From assembly GCF_014649855.1 (NCBI RefSeq), contig NZ_BMTV01000005.1, forward strand, positions 17,248 through 81,247: 64,000 nucleotides of DNA, read 5' to 3'. This document shows positions 7,655 through 16,439 of this stretch, in pieces (within the stretch, counting starts at the first letter, position 1; each line of letters opens with the position of its first letter). The notes beneath the pieces are model-generated. The model was given only the letters and a program-made list of their open reading frames with translations. It was not told where the DNA came from and did no database searches. The translations under genes were made by a program, and so were the position numbers. Source of the DNA: Streptomyces roseolus. GTDB lineage: Bacteria > Actinomycetota > Actinomycetes > Streptomycetales > Streptomycetaceae.

Positions 7655-8341
7655 TCAGGCCGCTCGACGCCGGGGCAGGCGGGAGCGTCTGGCGGGCAGC
7701 CCGAGCAGTTCGTGCAACGCTTCGCCCTCGTGTGCCCAGCGGTGCAGCCGGTCACGGTCCACCCACCGCACACCGTGGCGGTCGCCCCAGGTCATGGCGT
7801 CGCGGGTGAACGTGCCGTTGGTGACGACGACCGCGTGGTCCGCCCTGTGGGCGGGTCCCGCGGTGCCCTTCACCTGGTACATCACCGATGAGCCGACCTT
7901 GCCGCCGACGCGGGTGTGCTTCGCCTGCACCACGATCCGCCCGAGCGGCGGCCGGACGCCGATCACGTCCGCGGCCTGGTCCCCGCCGCCGCCCACCTTC
8001 CTGGCCACCCAGCCGTCGCGTACGAGGAGGTCGCGCAATGCGTACTCGAACTCCTGGTCGCCCATCGTGTCCAACTCCGGCAAGGTGATGCGCAGGCGGG
8101 CCAGCCTCTCGCCGTCCGCGCGGCGCCGGAGGCGGTCCCGTACACGGAGGCCGGCCAGGACGGCGGTGCCGGCAAGGCAGGCCAGGAGCGGCAGAGGCCA
8201 GGACTCGGCGGCCTTGGCCGCCAGGTGCGCCGCGGCTTGCGCCAGTGCGACGGCGAGCGCGAGGGCGACGGCTGCCGCACCCAGAACGTCCGTGGTGCCA
8301 CGCGGCCGCCATCGGAGCTTGCGTCGGGGCCGGGGCGTCAC
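7655..8341 (-). CDS. Membrane-anchored Mrr-type restriction endonuclease-like protein
   Basis: 228 residues from GTG 8341, which overlaps the upstream stop as GTGA. Two hydrophobic segments lie at about residues 17-40 and 47-65. A PD-(D/E)XK Mrr-like domain follows (about 85-190): LDTMGDQEFEYALRDLL, GGGGDQAADVIG (catalytic Asp) and IVVQAKHT (the Q-x-K motif typical of Mrr and its relatives). Membrane-tethered Mrr nucleases are common in actinobacteria and are thought to cut foreign or modified DNA, possibly at entry. It lies in the island-like patch with the integrase remnant and is coupled to the small gene at 8338. Target unknown. Confidence 0.8.
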   Translation of the reverse strand: MTPRPRRKLRWRPRGTTDVLGAAAVALALAVALAQAAAHLAAKAAESWPLPLLACLAGTAVLAGLRVRDRLRRRADGERLARLRITLPELDTMGDQEFEYALRDLLVRDGWVARKVGGGGDQAADVIGVRPPLGRIVVQAKHTRVGGKVGSSVMYQVKGTAGPAHRADHAVVVTNGTFTRDAMTWGDRHGVRWVDRDRLHRWAHEGEALHELLGLPARRSRLPRRRAA

Positions 8342-8550
8342 TGCCCGCCCGCCGGCGCGGAGACGGCGGGCTTTGGTGCAGGCTTCTGTGCGGTGGAGTC
8401 GTCATCGAACCCGAAGACCTGGCCCCAGAGCCACACCACCGCGCACAGGCCGGCCACGGCCCACGCGCTCAGGCTCTTGGCGGGCTTGGGCCCCGGCTTG
8501 CGCCGGAGATGGGCCCGTACGCGCACGTACCCGTCCGGAACCTTCGGCAT
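8338..8550 (-). CDS. Small single-span membrane protein, partner of Mrr-like nuclease
   Basis: 70 residues from ATG 8550, with a strong site (GGAGGGA) upstream; the longer open frame to 8793 lacks coding character. A basic N-terminus (VRAHLRRKPGPKPAK) precedes one hydrophobic helix (LSAWAVAGLCAVVWLWGQVFGF) and an Ala/Pro/Lys tail. It overlaps the nuclease start by 4 bp, so the two are made together. It may help locate the nuclease or be a separate component; no family recognised. Confidence 0.65.
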   Translation of the reverse strand: MPKVPDGYVRVRAHLRRKPGPKPAKSLSAWAVAGLCAVVWLWGQVFGFDDDSTAQKPAPKPAVSAPAGGQ

Positions 8551-8951
8551 GGTGCATCCCTCCCCATCGGCCCGCACCGTGCGGACCTCCAGATCGGTTG
8601 TAGCGGTGCCCACCGACAGAAGCTGATGCATCGTCATGATCGAGCAGGTGGCAAGGGGGCGAGTCGGCCACGCTCGCGTGAGTGTCTGCCCACTCTTGCG
8701 GATCTCTGGCCTGCGCCGAAGCCTCATGGGTGTGTGCCATGCTGCGGAAATGCGGGGCGCGTCACATGGCCTGTTCACGCGGAGCGCGGTCAACGGCCAC
8801 TGCGCCGGGCGGCGCCCCCTCGGTGGGACGGAGATGCCATGCTCGACCGGCCGTCTCCCGCGCGTTCTCCCCGGATTCTCCCCAGGGGGCCTTTGAGGGG
8901 GACCTCTAAGATTCGCTCATGCCAAGTGGATCAAGGTGCCGGGGTGGGTGG
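8551..8951. other. Gene-free stretch between Mrr-like pair and corA
   Basis: About 400 bp without a convincing gene; frames here show no codon bias or ribosome-binding site. It must hold the promoter of the 8550 gene. The 8890-8920 part (AGGGGGCC and GGGGGACC runs) could be a weak corA terminator. No tRNA or att-like repeat seen. Confidence 0.4.
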
Positions 8952-10058
8952 CTACAGCCAGTCCTTGCGCTTGAAGATGACGTACAGGCTCGTGCAGACC
9001 ACCGCCATCAGCAGCACCGCGAACGGATACCCGCCCGCCCAGTGCAGCTCCGGCATGTGGTCGAAGTTCATGCCGTAGATCGTTCCCACCAGCGTGGGGG
9101 CGAAGAGGATGGCGGCCCACGAGGAGATCTTCTTGATCTCCTCGTTCTGTTCGAAGCCGGCCTCCGCCAGCGCGCGCATCTCCGCGTTCTGCTGCTGGGT
9201 GACCAGGGTCGCGTTGACCGTGAGGATCTCCGTGAGGGCCTGACGGAAGCCGTCGACGCGTTCGCTGGTGTGGGTGACGTGGTCGGCGACGTCGCGGAGG
9301 TAGCGCTGGAGCTCCTCGTCGGTGCCGTACTTCGCGAAGCCGGCCATCAGGCCGTGGAGCATGCCGACGAGGGGGCGGGTGGCGCGCTGGAACTCGACCA
9401 TCTCGCGGGAGAGTTCGTAGATGCGGCGGGAGACGGCCGGGTCGCCGCCGAAGACCTCGGTCTCGATCTCGTCGACGTCGTTCTGGACGCCGGCGACGAC
9501 CGGGGCGTAGCCGTCCACGACCGCGTCCAGGATGGCGTAGAGGACGGCCTCCGGGCCGAGGGCCAGCAGGTCCGGGTTCTCCTCCATGCGGCGGCGGACC
9601 GCCGACAGGTCCGGGGCCGCGCCGTGCCGGACGGAGATGAGGAAGTCCGGGCCGACGAAGACGTGCAGCTCGCCGAAGTCGACCTCCTCCTGCGCGTCCA
9701 GGTAGCGGGCCGCGCGCAGGACGACGAAGAGGGTGTCGCCGTACCGCTCCAGCTTCGGGCGCTGGTGGGCCTCCAGGGCGTCCTCGACGGCGAGCTCGTG
9801 GAGGTCGAACTCCGCCGCCAGCGAGTGGAGTTCCTCCTCGGTCGGGCGGTGCAGGCCGATCCACGCCATGCCGTCCGGGTGTTCCCGCAGCTGCCGGTAG
9901 GTCTCCGCCAGCGTCGCCGGCGACGACACCTTGCGGCCCTCCCGGTACAGCGTCGCCTGGATCACGCTCGGCTCCTCGCCGGGGGGCTCCGGGGCCACGG
10001 GCGACCGCGCGGGCTCCGGCCGGCGGCGCCAGGCCGCGCGGGGGCGGCGGTCGGACAC
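8952..10058 (-). CDS. corA: CorA-family magnesium/cobalt transporter
   Basis: 368 residues from GTG 10058, with GGAGG well placed. A charged, Pro-rich N-terminal tail precedes a cytoplasmic alpha/beta domain (HDLAVEDALEAHQRPKLERYGDTLFVVLR-like region) and a long helix. Two C-terminal membrane helices follow, the first ended by the signature GMN (VGTIYGMNFDHMPEL, near residue 320), and the protein ends in a basic FKRKDWL tail. CorA pentamers import Mg2+, and Co2+ or Ni2+ less well. Length and motifs are intact. Monocistronic, next to a gene-free stretch. Confidence 0.9.
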   Translation of the reverse strand: MSDRRPRAAWRRRPEPARSPVAPEPPGEEPSVIQATLYREGRKVSSPATLAETYRQLREHPDGMAWIGLHRPTEEELHSLAAEFDLHELAVEDALEAHQRPKLERYGDTLFVVLRAARYLDAQEEVDFGELHVFVGPDFLISVRHGAAPDLSAVRRRMEENPDLLALGPEAVLYAILDAVVDGYAPVVAGVQNDVDEIETEVFGGDPAVSRRIYELSREMVEFQRATRPLVGMLHGLMAGFAKYGTDEELQRYLRDVADHVTHTSERVDGFRQALTEILTVNATLVTQQQNAEMRALAEAGFEQNEEIKKISSWAAILFAPTLVGTIYGMNFDHMPELHWAGGYPFAVLLMAVVCTSLYVIFKRKDWL

Positions 10059-10292
10059 GATGCGTACCTCCGTCGACTGCTGCTGGGCCTCCGCGTCCTT
10101 CCGGCCGGACCGCGGCCGGGGAGGAGGCGTTCATCAGGATATATGGGTGGGAATGGTGTCGCCGGGGGCGCCGGGGGCGCCGGGGGCCGCCGGGAGCCCG
10201 TCGCCCCGGTGGTCCTGCCCGCCCGCCCCGGCCGCCCCGTCCCACGCCCCTTCCTCCGGCGATGGAGGACGGGAACCGTCCTCGACGGGCGG

Positions 10293-10298
10293 TAGCGT
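10293..10298 (+). promoter_or_regulatory. -10 of a probable leaderless promoter
   Basis: TAGCGT ends exactly 6 bases before ATG 10305 and no ribosome-binding site is present, so transcription would begin at or next to the A of the ATG. The upstream 10150-10200 stretch holds a short GGGGGCGCC-type tandem repeat of unknown meaning. Confidence 0.45.
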
Positions 10299-10304
10299 CC
10301 CCGC

Positions 10305-11408
10305 ATGGACTCGCTTCCCGTGCTCTCGCCCCGCGCCCTGGGCCGCGCGACCCTCGCCCGCCAGCTGCTGCTCCGGCCCTCGGAGCTCGGGGCCGAGGAG
10401 GCCGTGCGGCACCTGGTGGGGCTTCAGGCGCAGAACACCAAGCCCCCGTACTACGCCCTCGCCGCGCGGCTCGGCGGATTCCGGCCCGAGGAGCTCTCCG
10501 GCCTGATGGAGTCCCGGGCGGTCGCGCGCATCGTCTCCCTGCGGTCGACCGTGCACACCCACACCGCCCGGGACGCCGTCGGCCTGCGGCGGCTCGTCCA
10601 GGCGGGGGCCGTCGAGCGGGAGCTGAGGGCGTTCCGGAAGGGGCTCGTCGGCGTCGACCTCGACCGGCTCGCCGCCCTGGCGTCCGCGTACGTCGAGGAG
10701 CGGGCCCGGACGCCGAAGGAGCTGCGGGAGCGGCTGCTGAGGGAGTGGCCGGACGCCGATCCCCTGGCGCTCTCGGTCGCCGCGCGCTGCCTGCTGCCGA
10801 TGGTGCAGGTCACCCCGCGCGGGCTGTGGCGGCGCGGCGGGCAGGTCGCGCTGACCACCACCCGGGAGTGGTTCGGCGGGGGCGACGGGGAGGCGGCCGG
10901 GATCGACGAGACCGTGCTGCGCTACCTCGGCGCCTTCGGGCCCGCCTCCGTCAAGGACATGCAGACCTGGTGCGGACTCACCCGGCTGCGGCCCGCCTTC
11001 GAGCGGCTGCGGCCCCGGCTCCTCGTCCTGCGCGACGCGCACGGCACCGAGCTCTTCGACCTGCCCGACGCGCCCCGGCCCGACGAGGACACCCCGGCCC
11101 CGCCGCGCCTCCTGCCCGAGTTCGACAACCTGCTCCTCTCCCACGCCGACCGGACCCGGGTCGTCCCCGCCGAGCTGAAGGGGCGCACCTGGACCGGCAA
11201 CCAGGCCCACCGCGTCCTCCTCCTCGACGGGGTGCTCGCCGGGCTCTGGTTCCTGGAGGAGGCCAAGGGGCGCACGACCCTGACCGTCGAGCCCTTCGGG
11301 CGGCTCGCGCGCGCCGACCGGGCCGCCCTCACGGACGAGGCCGAGAGGATCCTGCGCCTCACCGTCCCCGACGGCGACGCGTACGACCTCGTCCTCCGGG
11401 TGGGGTGA
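10305..11408 (+). CDS. Winged-helix DNA-binding (AlkZ/YcaQ-like) protein
   Basis: 367 residues. The N-terminus reads LSPRALGRATLARQLLLRP and EAVRHLVGLQAQNTKPPYYALAARLGGF, the signature of the HTH_42 (winged-helix DNA-binding) family. The QAQ motif follows, then a VSLRSTVHTHTA strand, and the C-terminus carries the FDNLLLSHADRTRV block. Relatives include AlkZ of Streptomyces, which opens azinomycin interstrand crosslinks, and E. coli YcaQ, so DNA glycosylase or lesion-repair function is possible. Most family members are uncharacterised. It is a single gene with its own leaderless-type promoter. Confidence 0.75.
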   Translation: MDSLPVLSPRALGRATLARQLLLRPSELGAEEAVRHLVGLQAQNTKPPYYALAARLGGFRPEELSGLMESRAVARIVSLRSTVHTHTARDAVGLRRLVQAGAVERELRAFRKGLVGVDLDRLAALASAYVEERARTPKELRERLLREWPDADPLALSVAARCLLPMVQVTPRGLWRRGGQVALTTTREWFGGGDGEAAGIDETVLRYLGAFGPASVKDMQTWCGLTRLRPAFERLRPRLLVLRDAHGTELFDLPDAPRPDEDTPAPPRLLPEFDNLLLSHADRTRVVPAELKGRTWTGNQAHRVLLLDGVLAGLWFLEEAKGRTTLTVEPFGRLARADRAALTDEAERILRLTVPDGDAYDLVLRVG

Positions 11409-11488
11409 GGCGCCGCGGCCGCCTCGTCTCTCTCCGGGCCGTCCCGGGCCGTCCCGGGACGCGCCGGTGCGGGCCGTGCCCAGCCGGG

Positions 11489-12328
11489 CTACGGCAGCGC
11501 GCCCGCCCGGCGGGCCGCCACCACCGCCTCCAAGCGGGTGTGCGCGCCCAGCTTCCGCATCGCCGAGCGCAGATAGCCCTTGACCGTCTCGGGGCGCAGG
11601 CCGAGGCGCCGGGCCGCCGTCGCGTTCGTCGCGCCGGAGGCCACCGCCGCCAGGACGTCCGTCTCGCGCGGTGTCAGCGTCACGCCAGGCAGCGGCGCCG
11701 GGGTGCCGGCCGCCGACTCCAGACGGCCGCAGACGGCGAGCAGCCGGGCCCGCAGCTCCTCGTCCGCGAGCCGCGGGGCGAGGGCCCGCAGCTCGCCGTG
11801 GGCGCGCCGGACCTCCTCCCACGCCGGGCCGGGCCCGCCGGCGGGGCGCGGAGGCTCCGGCTCCCCGGCGAGGCGGCTCAGCTCGTCGCGGACCACCAGC
11901 GCCTGCTCCACGTCCCGGGCCGCCGTCACCGCCGCGTCGAAGACCCGGTCGCCGAGCGGCAGCGCGTCCCGCAGCGCCCCGTACAGCACTCCGCGGACCC
12001 GCCGCCGGACGACCACCGGCACCGCGATCACCGAGCGCAGGCCCTCCGCCGACACCGGCAGGTCGTACTCGTGGGTGATGTGCCGGGCCGCCGGGTAGTC
12101 GGTGACCGCGCACGGGCGGGCCAGTGCCAGGCACTTGCCGCCCAGGCCGTTGCCGGGGGAGACCACCAGGCCCTGGAGCGCCGGGGTGACCGCCCCGTGC
12201 AGTTCGGCGATCCGCAGCGGCCGGCCGCCGTCCGGCACGAGGCCGCCGAAGACCACGGGCAGCCCGCTGCCGCGCCGCAGCCGTACCAGCGCGGCGCGCA
12301 GCTCCGCCTCCTCGATCCGCTCGGACAC
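11489..12328 (-). CDS. GAF-LuxR transcriptional regulator
   Basis: 279 residues from GTG 12328 (GGAGG about 12 bases upstream). Residues about 20-165 form a GAF-like sensory domain with the PGNGLGGKCLALARP and VIAVPVVVRRRVRGVLYGAL strands. The C-terminal 65 residues are a LuxR helix-turn-helix (LTPRETDVLAAVASGATNATAARRLGLRPETVKGYLRSAMRKLGAHTRLEAV). Regulators of this layout sit beside acyl-CoA synthetase genes in many Streptomyces and are presumed to control them. Here it is divergent from the synthetase at 12635, its likely target. Ligand unknown. Confidence 0.85.
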   Translation of the reverse strand: MSERIEEAELRAALVRLRRGSGLPVVFGGLVPDGGRPLRIAELHGAVTPALQGLVVSPGNGLGGKCLALARPCAVTDYPAARHITHEYDLPVSAEGLRSVIAVPVVVRRRVRGVLYGALRDALPLGDRVFDAAVTAARDVEQALVVRDELSRLAGEPEPPRPAGGPGPAWEEVRRAHGELRALAPRLADEELRARLLAVCGRLESAAGTPAPLPGVTLTPRETDVLAAVASGATNATAARRLGLRPETVKGYLRSAMRKLGAHTRLEAVVAARRAGALP

Positions 12329-12634
12329 GGAAGAACACCCCTCCTTCACCCCCGAACGGGGGTAGTGGGACCCGGGGGACCGATTACACGATGGGCGGAC
12401 CCCGTCCCGCAACGAGGAGAACGCGTGAAGGCCGCCGGCGCCACCGAGGAGTTCCGTGCCGCCCGGGCCCTCCCGGTCCGGGAGGCCGGCACCGGGGCCG
12501 CGCGGGGCGCCCCGGCACCGTCCTGACGGAGACCGGTTCCTCTGTTTGGATGGCGCGTGAGGCGTTCGGGTCCAACGGTCGGCACCACCGGCGACGCCGG
12601 GGGGCCGGCCCCTATCCGCGAAGAGGCGACACCG
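12329..12634. other. Divergent control region between LuxR regulator and acyl-CoA synthetase
   Basis: 306 bp. It holds the inverted repeat CCCCCGAACGGGGG at about 12350-12363 and the GATTACACGAT region beyond, which could include the regulator's promoter or site. It also holds the small open frame at 12425 and an 8-bp inverted repeat (12469-12476 with 12478-12485). No clear sigma-70 promoter picked out. Confidence 0.35.
12425..12526 (+). pseudogene. Short remnant of an acyl-CoA synthetase N-terminus
   Basis: A 33-residue frame starts at GTG 12425 behind a textbook site (GAGGAG, 6 bases spacing). It begins KAAGATEEFRAARALP, and the GAT-x-x-FRAARD pattern is the usual N-terminus of one class of Streptomyces acyl-CoA synthetases. 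After FRAAR the frame runs into Pro/Ala/Gly filler and stops at 12526, near a tight inverted repeat. The best reading is that a third synthetase stood here and was deleted, leaving its translation start. It could instead be a leader peptide for the synthetase at 12635. Confidence 0.4.
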
Positions 12635-14176
12635 ATGCGTGTACCGATGACGATCACCGACTTCCTGGAGCGGGCCGAGCTCGGCTTCCGCGAGGGCGTG
12701 GCGGTGGTGGACGAGCCGGACCAGCCCGCGAGGGCCGTTCCCACGACGACCTACGGGACCTTCGCCGAGCGGGTGCGGGCCTGGCAGGCGGGGTTCGACG
12801 CGCTGGGCGTACGGGAGGGCGAGCGGGTGGCGGTGGCGAGCCACAACTCCGCCCGCCTCCTGGAGCTGCTGTTCGCGCTGCCGATGAGCGGACGGATCTG
12901 CGTGCCGGTCAACTTCCGGCTGAAGCCGGAGGAGGTCGCGTACGTCGTGGAGCAGAGCGGCGCGTCGGTGCTGCTCGTCGACCCGGAGCTCGACGCCGCC
13001 CTGGCGGGGGTCAGGACGCGGCACCGCTTCGTGCTCGGGGAGGCGACGGACACCGGTCTCATGCGGTTCGGGGTCGAGCCGCGCCCGTGGTCGGCGCCCG
13101 ACGAGGACGCCACGGCGACCATCAACTACACCTCGGGCACGACGGCCCGCCCCAAGGGCGTGCGGCTGACGCACCGCAACATCTGGGTCAACGGCCTGAC
13201 CTTCGGCCTGCACACGCGCGTGTGGGAGCGGGACGTCTACCTGCACACGCTGCCGATGTTCCACTGCAACGGCTGGGGCATGCCGTACGTGATGGCCGGG
13301 CTCGGCGTGAAGCAGGTGGTGCTGCGGAAGGTCGACGGCGCGGAGATCCTGCGCCGGGTCGACGAGCACGGCGTCACCCTGATGTGCGGGGCGCCCGCCG
13401 TGTGGAAGGCGGTCGTGGACGCGGCGGCCGACCGGGAGGGCCCGGTGCCGGGCCGCGACCGGGTGCGGATCGTGTGCGCGGGCGCGCCGCCGCCGAGCCG
13501 GCTGATCCAGCGGGTCGAGGAGGAACTGGGCTGGGAGTTCACCCAGATCTACGGCCTGACGGAGACCTCGCCGCTGCTGACCTTCAACCGCCTCCGTCCA
13601 CGGGACGCGCACCTGCCGGCGGAGGAGCGGGCCCGGAAGCTGTCCCGGGCCGGGCTGCCCGCGCTCGGCGTGAAGCTGGAGCTGTCCGGCACGGGCGAGG
13701 TGCTGGCCCGCTCCAACACGGTCCTCGACGGGTACTGGGAGAAGCCCGAGGAGACCGCGGCCGCCCTGGAGGACGGCTGGTTCCACACCGGCGACGGCGG
13801 CACCTTCGACGAGGAGGACGGCCACCTGACGATCTCGGACCGGAAGAAGGACGTCATCATCACCGGCGGCGAGAACGTCTCGTCGATCGAGGTCGAGGAC
13901 GTGATCTTCCGGCACCCGGCCGTCGCCGAGGTGGCCGTGATCGGCGTCCCGGACGAGAAGTGGGGCGAGACGATCAAGGCGCTCGTCGTCACCGCGCCGG
14001 GCGCGACGGTCTCGGAGGCGGAGATCATCGCGCACTGCAAGGAGCGGATGGCCGGCTACAAGGCGCCGACGAGCGTGGAGTTCCGCGGGGACATCCCGCG
14101 CACCGCCACCGGCAAGATCCAGAAGTTCAAGCTCCGCGAGCCCTACTGGGACGGCCTCGACCGCGGCGTGAACTGA
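12635..14176 (+). CDS. AMP-binding acyl-CoA synthetase
   Basis: 513 residues from ATG 12635 (GAAGAGG upstream). The ANL-family motifs are present in order: A3 [15 protein letters not shown] (near residue 167), A5 [10 protein letters not shown] (near 306), A7 WFHTGDGG, A8 [22 protein letters not shown] and the A10 lysine in [13 protein letters not shown]. It adenylates a carboxylic acid and transfers it to CoA; the length and GENVSSIE variant fit a medium- or long-chain fatty acyl-CoA ligase. The adjacent paralog at 14283 and the divergent GAF-LuxR gene suggest a regulated fatty-acid activation locus. A strong hairpin follows, so the two synthetases may be separate transcripts. Confidence 0.88.
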   Translation: MRVPMTITDFLERAELGFREGVAVVDEPDQPARAVPTTTYGTFAERVRAWQAGFDALGVREGERVAVASHNSARLLELLFALPMSGRICVPVNFRLKPEEVAYVVEQSGASVLLVDPELDAALAGVRTRHRFVLGEATDTGLMRFGVEPRPWSAPDEDATATINYTSGTTARPKGVRLTHRNIWVNGLTFGLHTRVWERDVYLHTLPMFHCNGWGMPYVMAGLGVKQVVLRKVDGAEILRRVDEHGVTLMCGAPAVWKAVVDAAADREGPVPGRDRVRIVCAGAPPPSRLIQRVEEELGWEFTQIYGLTETSPLLTFNRLRPRDAHLPAEERARKLSRAGLPALGVKLELSGTGEVLARSNTVLDGYWEKPEETAAALEDGWFHTGDGGTFDEEDGHLTISDRKKDVIITGGENVSSIEVEDVIFRHPAVAEVAVIGVPDEKWGETIKALVVTAPGATVSEAEIIAHCKERMAGYKAPTSVEFRGDIPRTATGKIQKFKLREPYWDGLDRGVN

Positions 14177-14189
14177 CGCCGTCCGCCGC

Positions 14190-14220
14190 CCCGGGTCCGC
14201 GAGGCGCGCGCGGACCCGGG
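14190..14220. terminator. Terminator hairpin between the two synthetases
   Basis: A perfect 12-bp stem (14190-14201 with 14209-14220) and 7-base loop lie 14 bp after the first synthetase stop and 60 bp before the next start. No T-run. Confidence 0.6.
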
Positions 14221-14282
14221 CCCCGCACCGCCGCCCGAGGGGCCCGCGCCGACACCGACGCACACCACCGAAGGGACCCGGC

Positions 14283-15878
14283 ATGACCGTCACGGAGCTC
14301 TCGTACGCGCACGGGGTGGCGGACACCCCGCTGCTTGGCGACACCATCGGAGCCGACCTCGACCGGGCCGTCGCCGCCTGGCCCGGCCGGGAGGCCCTGG
14401 TCGACCTCGCCGAGGGGCGGCGCTGGACCTACGCCGAGTTCGGCGCCGACGTCGACCGGATCGCCGGCGCCCTGCTCGGCAGCGGCGTCCGCAAGGGCGA
14501 CCGGGTCGGGATCTGGGCGGTGAACCGCGCCGAGTGGGTCCTCGTCCAGTACGCCACCGCCCGCGTCGGCGCCGTCATGGTCACCATCAACCCGGCCTAT
14601 CGCGCCCATGAACTCGCCTTCGTGCTGCGCCAGTCGGGCATCTCGCTGCTCTTCGCCTCGCTCACCCACAAGACCAGCGACTACCGGGCGATGGTCGAGG
14701 AGGTGCGGGGCGCGTGCCCGGAGCTGCGGGAGGCGGTGTACTTCGGCGACCCGACCTGGGACGCCTTCGCGGCCCGCCCCTCCGGCGGGCTCGTCCCCGA
14801 GCCGCTCTCCGCCGACGAGCCGGTCAACGTCCAGTACACCTCGGGCACCACCGGCTTCCCGAAGGGCGCCACGCTCTCCCACCACAACATCCTCAACAAC
14901 GGCTACTTCGTGGGCGAGATGATCGCCTACACGGAGGAGGACAGGATCTGCGTGCCGGTGCCCTTCTACCACTGCTTCGGCATGGTGATGGGCAACCTCG
15001 CGGCCACCTCGCACGGCGCCTGCATCGTGATCCCGGCCCCGTCCTTCGACCCCGCGGCCACCCTCCGCGCCGTCCAGGAGGAGCGCTGCACCTCCCTCTA
15101 CGGCGTGCCGACCATGTTCATCGCCGAGCTGAACCTGCCGGACTTCGCCGCGTACGACCTCTCGTCCCTCCGCACCGGCATCATGGCGGGCTCGCCGTGC
15201 CCGGTGGAGGTGATGAAGCGGGTGGTCACCGAGATGAACATGGCGGAGGTGTCGATCTGTTACGGCATGACGGAGACCTCGCCGGTCTCCACCCAGACCC
15301 GCCGCGACGACGACCTGGAGCGGCGCACCGGCACCGTCGGCCGGGTCCTGCCGCACATCGAGGTGAAGGTCGTCGACCCGGCCACCGGCCTCACCGTCCC
15401 GCGCGGCACCGCCGGCGAACTGTGCACCCGTGGCTACAGCGTGATGCTCGGCTACTGGGACGAGCCGGAGAAGACCGCCGAGGTCGTCGACGCGGGCCGC
15501 TGGATGCACACCGGCGACCTGGCGGTGATGCGCGAGGACGGCTACGTGCGGATCGTCGGCCGCATCAAGGACATGATCATCCGCGGTGGCGAGAACATCT
15601 ACCCGCGCGAGATCGAGGAGTTCCTCCACGCCCACCCCAAGGTCGCCGACGTGCAGGTCGTCGGCGTCCCCGACGAGCGCTACGGCGAGGAGATCCTGGC
15701 CTGCGTGATCCCGCGCGACCCGGCCGACCCGCCCACCCCCGACGAACTCGCCGCCTTCTGCCGCGACCGCCTCGCCCACTACAAGGTCCCGCGCCGAGTC
15801 GAGATCCTCACCGAGTTCCCGATGACGGTCAGCGGCAAGGTCCGCAAGGTGGACCTCCGCGAGCGCTACGGCAGTTAG
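14283..15878 (+). CDS. AMP-binding acyl-CoA synthetase (second paralog)
   Basis: 531 residues; AAGGGA lies 9 bases before the ATG. ANL motifs are complete: [20 protein letters not shown] (near residue 186), [12 protein letters not shown] (near 325), [29 protein letters not shown] (near 425) and the catalytic Lys in [12 protein letters not shown]. The N-terminus and [13 protein letters not shown] form match the FadD/AcsA-like group acting on short to medium acids. It differs clearly from the upstream enzyme, so this is not a recent tandem duplication. Its stop overlaps the convergent GNAT stop by three bases (15876-15877 shared). Confidence 0.9.
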   Translation: MTVTELSYAHGVADTPLLGDTIGADLDRAVAAWPGREALVDLAEGRRWTYAEFGADVDRIAGALLGSGVRKGDRVGIWAVNRAEWVLVQYATARVGAVMVTINPAYRAHELAFVLRQSGISLLFASLTHKTSDYRAMVEEVRGACPELREAVYFGDPTWDAFAARPSGGLVPEPLSADEPVNVQYTSGTTGFPKGATLSHHNILNNGYFVGEMIAYTEEDRICVPVPFYHCFGMVMGNLAATSHGACIVIPAPSFDPAATLRAVQEERCTSLYGVPTMFIAELNLPDFAAYDLSSLRTGIMAGSPCPVEVMKRVVTEMNMAEVSICYGMTETSPVSTQTRRDDDLERRTGTVGRVLPHIEVKVVDPATGLTVPRGTAGELCTRGYSVMLGYWDEPEKTAEVVDAGRWMHTGDLAVMREDGYVRIVGRIKDMIIRGGENIYPREIEEFLHAHPKVADVQVVGVPDERYGEEILACVIPRDPADPPTPDELAAFCRDRLAHYKVPRRVEILTEFPMTVSGKVRKVDLRERYGS

Positions 15879-16420
15879 GCCCTGTCCGAGGTCCTGCCCG
15901 ACCCCTGCGCCAGCTCCCTGCGCATGCAGACGCGCGGCCAGGCCGCCAGGCCGTGGGCGGCCTCGGCGCGGCTGATCTCCCGCAGGCCCTCGGTGAGGGC
16001 GGGGTCGGCGTCGGTGAGCGGGCGGAAGCCCAGGCGGGCGTAGTACGGGGCGTTCCAGGGCACTTCGGCGAAGGTCGTCAGGGTGAGGGCCGTCAGGCCC
16101 TCCTTCCGGGCGGCCTCGGCCAGGTGCTCGATCAGGGCCCGGCCGACGCCCCGGCGGGCGGCCTCCGGATGGACGGAGACCTGCTCGATGTGGGCGGCGC
16201 CGTCGACCGCGTCCGCGATCAGATAGGCGACGGGACGGTCGGCCCCGTCGACCGCCACCCAGGCCCGGCCCGCCGCGCGATACCCCTCCAGGACGTCGAG
16301 GGGGAGGGGCTCGTCGTCGGCGACCGCCGCCATTCCGAGGGTGCGGAAGGGTTCGCCCGCCGCGCGCTCGATGGACCGGAGCAGCGGGAGTTCGGCCGGT
16401 GCGGCCGCTCGGATGCGCAT
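15875..16420 (-). CDS. GNAT-family N-acetyltransferase
   Basis: 181 residues with a complete GNAT fold. Motif A reads [31 protein letters not shown] (near residues 92-122), including the acetyl-CoA pyrophosphate loop R-R-G-V-G-R-A. Motif B is [12 protein letters not shown]. It transfers an acetyl group from acetyl-CoA to an amine; substrate not predictable. Single gene, convergent with the synthetase. TACTGT lies only 3 bases before the ATG, so the true start may be slightly different. Confidence 0.85.
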   Translation of the reverse strand: MRIRAAAPAELPLLRSIERAAGEPFRTLGMAAVADDEPLPLDVLEGYRAAGRAWVAVDGADRPVAYLIADAVDGAAHIEQVSVHPEAARRGVGRALIEHLAEAARKEGLTALTLTTFAEVPWNAPYYARLGFRPLTDADPALTEGLREISRAEAAHGLAAWPRVCMRRELAQGSGRTSDRA

Positions 16421-16439
16421 ACGACAGTATGGCCCGGCC

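Noticed and set aside
6859..7660. tRNA or attachment site next to the integrase remnant
   Set aside because: I looked for a T-loop type GGTTCGAxTCC and for direct repeats flanking the patch and found none.
8636..8909. Small plus-strand open frames upstream of corA
   Set aside because: No ribosome site, no third-position G/C bias, no recognisable sequence.
10150..10200. GGGGGCGCC tandem repeats as CRISPR or origin-like repeats
   Set aside because: Only about three short units without spacers; simple GC-rich slippage.
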